DNA from: an uncultured Propionibacteriaceae bacterium
GTDB taxonomy: Bacteria > Actinomycetota > Actinomycetes > Propionibacteriales > Propionibacteriaceae
DNA: 6,041 nt
Reading direction: 5' to 3'
Assembly (NCBI GenBank): GCA_936924635.1
Contig: CAKZHP010000143.1
Coordinates: 1-6,041 of the forward strand
The notes under the pieces were generated by a model. The model had not been told where the DNA came from and did no database searches. It saw only the letters and a list, made by a program, of their open reading frames with translations. Made by a program: the position numbers and the translations under genes. Below, in pieces: positions 6,028-6,041 of the stretch. Positions within the stretch are counted from its first letter, which is position 1, and each line of letters begins with the position of its first letter.

Positions 6028-6041
6028 CGGCTGGCCGCGGT

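Noticed and set aside
1..6041. Mobile element, CRISPR, defence or biosynthetic gene cluster
   Set aside because: No transposase, integrase, spaced repeat array, toxin/antitoxin, nuclease or biosynthetic core enzyme is encoded; all genes match ordinary chromosomal families with uniform codon use.

Overview
This is a high-GC window (GC-rich third codon positions, frequent GTG starts) that reads as chromosomal DNA of an actinomycete. The strongest taxonomic hint is a TrmI-type tRNA adenine-58 methyltransferase closely resembling the Mycobacterium tuberculosis protein Rv2118c. No tRNA, rRNA, insertion sequence, phage gene, CRISPR array or origin is visible. I cannot place it below phylum level from sequence alone.

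Every credible gene lies on the minus strand, so transcription runs from high to low coordinates. In that order: an orphan family-5 (peptide/nickel type) ABC-transporter substrate-binding lipoprotein (4478-5980); trmI (3482-4471), 6 bases downstream and probably cotranscribed; a multi-pass GT87 (DUF2029) polyprenyl-phosphate-sugar-dependent glycosyltransferase (2211-3407) after a 74-base gap; an NAD(P)-dependent short-chain dehydrogenase of the YghA/general-stress-protein-39 type (1251-2132) after a 78-base gap holding a perfect 15-bp tandem repeat; a secernin/C69-family Ntn hydrolase (51-1208) after a 42-base gap; and the first 18 codons of an FAD/NAD(P)-binding oxidoreductase (1-54), whose start overlaps the secernin stop as ATGA. 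The many long plus-strand open frames are high-GC shadows.

Functionally this is mixed housekeeping and metabolism rather than one obvious pathway: peptide uptake or sensing, tRNA modification, cell-envelope glycosylation, a redox or stress enzyme, and a hydrolase coupled to a flavoprotein. I found no defence, toxin or biosynthetic system. The points worth checking are small-scale: an 11-bp perfect inverted repeat that would hide the ribosome binding site of the lipoprotein gene, a tandem duplication of the trmI start region, the 15-bp repeat ahead of the dehydrogenase, and the absence of the proteasome ATPase genes that often lie near trmI in actinomycetes.
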